A stretch of 41,208 bases of DNA from an uncultured Clostridia bacterium. Its GTDB lineage: Bacteria; Bacillota; Clostridia; Oscillospirales; Ruminococcaceae. Positions 38,848-41,208 of this stretch are shown in pieces. The DNA is taken from positions 1 to 41,208 of the forward strand of contig CAMCOD010000015.1 in assembly GCA_945876435.1 (NCBI GenBank), written 5' to 3'. The position numbers and the translations under genes are program-made. The notes beneath the pieces were generated by a model. The model did no database searches and was not told the DNA's origin. It saw only the letters and a program-made list of their open reading frames with translations. Numbering within the stretch: position 1 is the first letter of the stretch; the number at the start of each line of letters is the position of its first letter.

Positions 38848-39469
38848 TGTTTTCACCCAATACACCGTACAGCAGAATGTCCAGCTGCCGGTGACACCTT
38901 TCTTCATGTTTTTGCAGCGCGTCCTCCCCGGAGCCTTCCCGGGAATAGATGGCGTGATAGTGAGCATTGAAGTAGTCCATATACAGGCGGAAATCCTCCA
39001 CAACAACAGAGATCTGCAAACCTTCGCGCAGCGTCTGGCTTTCCAGCAGCTGGGTCAGCACAGCGACATTCAGCTCATCGAAGCCGCGGCGGCAGGCCGC
39101 TATCTCCCGGTCAAGGCCGACCGGCGGACGAAAGACCACATCGGAAAAGATCCCCATGTACAGGGGATGATCCGCCAGAAAGCGCAGTCTAGCGTCAAAA
39201 TAGTCCTGAAGCCGCTGCCGGGCGGGGCCTTGCAGGTTTTTTGCCGTATTCCGGAGCCGCTCTCCCAGGTCATGAAAGCATTTTTCCACACACAGCAGGT
39301 AAAGCTGATCCTTGTCCTTAAAATAATGGTAGATCATCCCCTTGGACAGGCCTTTTTGGGCGCAGACTGTGGTCAGCGACGCCCCTTCATAGCCCTTTTG
39401 GGAAAATTCCTCCAGAGCCGCGTCCAGAATCCGCTGGCGGGACAGGGCATTTTTTTCTTCCCGTTTCAT
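38837..39469 (-). CDS. TetR/AcrR family transcriptional regulator
   Basis: Repressor of an adjacent efflux gene by family precedent. The 210-residue protein has the N-terminal TetR HTH (RQRILDAALEEFSQKGYEGA, then SLTTVCAQKGLSKGMIYHYF) and an all-helical ligand-binding region. It lies directly upstream of, and overlaps, the MATE gene on the same strand, so the two are co-transcribed. Two palindromic operators flank its promoter (39495-39543), suggesting autorepression and drug-induced release. ATG 39469 has AGGGAGGAAAA upstream. The inducer is unknown. Confidence 0.94.
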   Translation of the reverse strand: MKREEKNALSRQRILDAALEEFSQKGYEGASLTTVCAQKGLSKGMIYHYFKDKDQLYLLCVEKCFHDLGERLRNTAKNLQGPARQRLQDYFDARLRFLADHPLYMGIFSDVVFRPPVGLDREIAACRRGFDELNVAVLTQLLESQTLREGLQISVVVEDFRLYMDYFNAHYHAIYSREGSGEDALQKHEERCHRQLDILLYGVLGENNAK

Positions 39470-39494
39470 GATTTTCCTCCCTGTAAAAAAACAG

Positions 39495-39543
39495 ACCGCT
39501 CGGTTTGTTTTATGATTATAGCATAAACAGACCGGGCGGTCAA
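39495..39543 (-). promoter_or_regulatory. TetR-MATE promoter with two operators
   Basis: TTGACC (39538-39543), 17 bases, TATAAT (39515-39520) on the minus strand. Two ACCG-NN-CGGT palindromes lie at 39531-39540 (overlapping the -35) and 39495-39504 (just downstream of the -10), 36 bp centre to centre. Both are extended by AAACAG flanks. This is a classic TetR autoregulatory layout. Confidence 0.8.
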
Positions 39544-39614
39544 CTTTTTTTCTTCTCTCAAATTGTAAATAATCTGTTTCCGTTTTGGCTTTCCATCCGC
39601 TTTCCCCTGCGGCT

Positions 39615-40166
39615 TCAGAACAGGATCATCAGCACTGCGATAACCAGACAGAGGATGCCGCTGCCCCGATAAAGCAGCAGGGCTTCGTCAGACGGCTCCG
39701 CGTCCCTGTAATACCAGCCCCGGCTCAGGTACCAGCTGGTTTCCGGCGCAATGGCGTTGAACAGGCCCAGCAGGATCAGCAGGATGATGGCCGGCACATT
39801 CTTCGGCGCCGATTCTCTGGGCCGTCCTGCGGTCAGAATATCGAGCAGCGTGTGTCCGCTGGCATATGTACTCTCGTCATAATCGTCGCTCCAGCCGCCG
39901 AAACCACCGCTGGCGTTCTTCTGCCACCAGAAGCTGCTGCCGTTGGGGTAGATGATCTTGAAGCTTGCGCCGGAGCTACTGCCGCTGACCTCATAGCGGT
40001 AGCTGTATTTCCCATCGGAGATGGTCTGCTGCTCCTGATCCACGGTGTAAACCACGCCGTCTCTGGCGATATCATAGACACTCTGCCGCTTTTCCCCGCA
40101 GCCAGCCAGCAAAAACAGGCTGAACAGACAGAGAAATAGGGCAAGGATCCCTTTTCCGTATTTCAT
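39615..40166 (-). CDS. Putative lipoprotein with C-terminal membrane segments
   Basis: A 183-residue protein that begins with a lipoprotein signal (lipobox LAGC, about residues 20-23). It has an exposed Gly/Ser-rich beta-type region (VVYTVDQEQQ to WWQKNASGGFGGW) and ends with two hydrophobic helices around LLILLGLFNAI and ILCLVIAVLMILF separated by YLSRGWYYRDAEPSDEALLL. That C-terminal pattern resembles DUF6199-type proteins from memory, which is a tentative link. Function unknown. AAGGAGGAG precedes ATG 40166. It follows two other small unknown genes on the same strand (40194-40865) and could share their transcript. Confidence 0.75.
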   Translation of the reverse strand: MKYGKGILALFLCLFSLFLLAGCGEKRQSVYDIARDGVVYTVDQEQQTISDGKYSYRYEVSGSSSGASFKIIYPNGSSFWWQKNASGGFGGWSDDYDESTYASGHTLLDILTAGRPRESAPKNVPAIILLILLGLFNAIAPETSWYLSRGWYYRDAEPSDEALLLYRGSGILCLVIAVLMILF

Positions 40167-40193
40167 AGGCTCCTCCTTATGCTTCTTGTTCTG

Positions 40194-40640
40194 TTAAGAG
40201 GCCGCTTGGGCCCCTTCCGGGAAGAAGAAAATCCCTTCGCAGAGCGTTTGGAACATTCCCTCCTCCTTCAGGGCGTGAACTTTTCCCTGCCAGAGGACAC
40301 TGGTGCTATCGGCGGACAGGCTGACGCTGCCGCCGTCCTTGGTGATGTAGGTGATGGCGATCCGCGGCTCCTTTGGCTCCTCCGCCGGGGCGAAAGGCTG
40401 GTAACGCAGAAAGCCGCTGAGCTTCACCGCCAGCTCAATGCTCTCCTCATCGCTGACTTCCTTGGTCAGCCCGGGATAGCGGCTGTCGCTGATCAGCACC
40501 TTCTCCACCTGTCGGATCTCTGGAATACCCAAAAGATACATCCCATCCATCCCAATGTTGAGCAGCATAAGCAGTAGTGTGGTCACTGCCGCCGTCAACA
40601 AAAGCTTTGCCCCTGATTTTAGCCATTTTTTCGTTTTCAT
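40194..40640 (-). CDS. Uncharacterised membrane-anchored protein, 148 aa
   Basis: A basic N-terminus (KTKKWLKSG) followed by one membrane helix (about 11-30, KLLLTAAVTTLLLMLLNIG) makes a signal anchor, and the remaining 115 residues would lie outside. The outer part has alternating strands (RIAITYITKDGGSVSLSAD, SVLWQGKVHALKEEGMF) suggesting a small beta-sheet domain. I recognise no family. The gene begins 15 bases after the preceding stop and ends 27 bases before the lipoprotein gene, consistent with a three-gene unit. The ribosome site is weak (GTAGGG). Confidence 0.65.
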   Translation of the reverse strand: MKTKKWLKSGAKLLLTAAVTTLLLMLLNIGMDGMYLLGIPEIRQVEKVLISDSRYPGLTKEVSDEESIELAVKLSGFLRYQPFAPAEEPKEPRIAITYITKDGGSVSLSADSTSVLWQGKVHALKEEGMFQTLCEGIFFFPEGAQAAS

Positions 40641-40655
40641 TGGCTTTTCCCTACC

Positions 40656-40865
40656 CTATTTGCGTCCATTCTGAGGCGGAAAAGGTCGGTTCTCCCGGAA
40701 ATAGCGCTCATGGATCAAGCGGATCAGTACATCCAGGCCCTGGAACAGCAGCCAAAGCCCCAAACCCAGCGCGGGCTTGATCAAAATGGCTTTAAACAGA
40801 ATCACCAGTTCCAAAAGCATAATGAGAATGACCAAAATGGAAGCCAGTTTATCCAGATCCAGCAT
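40656..40865 (-). CDS. Small membrane protein, 69 aa
   Basis: A 69-residue protein with two hydrophobic helices (about 7-26, LASILVILIMLLELVILF, and 29-48, ILIKPALGLGLWLLFQ) and a polar, basic C-terminus (RYFRENRPFPPQNGRK). No family is recognised. ATG 40865 is chosen because GGAGG lies 8 bases upstream. A GTG at 40874 overlaps that ribosome site. A TATACT-like -10 is visible upstream (near 40887-40892) without a convincing -35. It is first in a three-gene set of unknown membrane or exported proteins. Confidence 0.6.
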   Translation of the reverse strand: MLDLDKLASILVILIMLLELVILFKAILIKPALGLGLWLLFQGLDVLIRLIHERYFRENRPFPPQNGRK

Positions 40866-41015
40866 CTTTTCCACCTCCCTTTCCTATAGTATACCACAAA
40901 AAGGAGGAATTTCGGTAAGAAAGGAAGAAAAATTCCGCCGCCGGCGGTCATTTTTGTGGATTTGGGGAATTTTGCGGCAGAAATCGCAGAAGCTTCCAAA
41001 AAAACAGCCGTAAAA

Positions 41016-41041
41016 CAAAAAAACACAGCTTTCGCTGTGTT
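41016..41041 (-). terminator. Intrinsic terminator after the tRNA genes
   Basis: AACACAGC and GCTGTGTT form an 8-bp stem with a GAAA loop on the minus strand, followed by seven T in a row. It lies 31 bases after the tRNA-Val 3' end. The remaining 150 bases up to the small membrane gene show no other clear feature. Confidence 0.88.
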
Positions 41042-41072
41042 AAAAAAGGGAGTAAGGAAATGGTCAAAAAAA

Positions 41073-41148
41073 TGGTGGGAGTTACAGGGCTCGAACCTGT
41101 GACCCTCTGCTTGTAAGGCAGATGCTCTCCCAGCTGAGCTAAACTCCC
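41073..41148 (-). tRNA. tRNA-Val (anticodon UAC)
   Basis: A complete 76-nt cloverleaf on the minus strand. Acceptor arms GGGAGTT and AACTCCC pair, the discriminator base is A and CCA is encoded. The D-arm is GCTCAGCTGGGAGAGC, the anticodon loop CTTACAA gives UAC, and the T-loop is GGTTCGAGCC-like. Confidence 0.96.
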
Positions 41149-41153
41149 ACAAA

Positions 41154-41208
41154 TGGAGCGGGTTACGAGGCTCGAACTCGCTACCTCCACCTTGGCAAGG
41201 TGGCGCTC
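41154..41208 (-). tRNA. tRNA-Gly (anticodon GCC), partial
   Basis: The 3' 55 nt of a tRNA on the minus strand. The anticodon loop TTGCCAA lies between CCACC and GGTGG, giving anticodon GCC (Gly). The T-arm GAGTTCGAGCCTC, acceptor AACCCGC, discriminator T and encoded CCA follow. The 5' part lies beyond the window. It is 5 bases upstream of tRNA-Val, so the two are processed from one transcript. Confidence 0.93.

Overview
The window looks like a chromosomal piece of a GC-rich, endospore-forming, anaerobic Clostridia (Bacillota), most likely Oscillospirales. The evidence is a gerA-gerB-gerC germination operon, a DUF421/DUF4363 pair, Spo0A-type boxes, strong AGGAGG ribosome sites, consensus sigma-A promoters, and the IspH-ribosomal protein S1 fusion typical of Clostridia. 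I see no phage, transposon, plasmid or CRISPR locus. The species cannot be named from the sequence alone.

Layout. 0-3.2 kb: lysS, greA and an unknown gene (minus strand). 3.4-11.4 kb: a molybdenum island. A three-subunit molybdenum hydroxylase of the xanthine dehydrogenase family (minus) diverges from an operon (plus) for a FecCD/BtuCD-type ABC importer, a ModE-like HTH protein, and a fusion of a P-loop NTPase with a MocA-type cytidylyltransferase. The shared intergenic region has overlapping divergent promoters and a palindrome with the layout of the E. coli ModE box. 11.4-13.5 kb: xpt-pbuX for xanthine salvage and uptake, with no purine riboswitch. 13.8-20.4 kb: a C-terminal processing protease, a ROK regulator-sfsA-phosphopantetheinyl transferase operon, and a lone clpC.

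20.5-27.1 kb is sporulation-flavoured: a 55-residue protein with 13 cysteines, the ger operon, DUF421/DUF4363, a small gene downstream of three perfect 0A boxes, and a sugar-phosphate isomerase-like gene. 27.2-28.3 kb: a TPP riboswitch controlling thiT. 28.3-33.3 kb: a NUDIX gene interrupted by an in-frame amber codon, rarA, an RpiR regulator, a BaiN/HI0933-like flavoprotein and a metallophosphatase. 33.4-36.7 kb: cmk-plsC-ispH/rpsA. 36.8-41.2 kb: an S51 peptidase, a MATE exporter broken by a one-base frameshift behind its TetR regulator and a double TetR operator, three small membrane or secreted unknowns, then tRNA-Val and the 3' part of tRNA-Gly.

How the genes fit together. The central module takes up molybdate or tungstate, matures the cytidylated molybdenum cofactor and makes the enzyme that uses it. 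The neighbouring xpt-pbuX genes make a purine such as xanthine a plausible substrate. The most interesting signals are the ModE-box control region with an HTH-only ModE, the NTPase-MocA fusion, the 0A-box cluster, an apparent internal translation start separating S1 from IspH, the Cys-rich peptide with a sigma-K-like promoter, and the two damaged genes.
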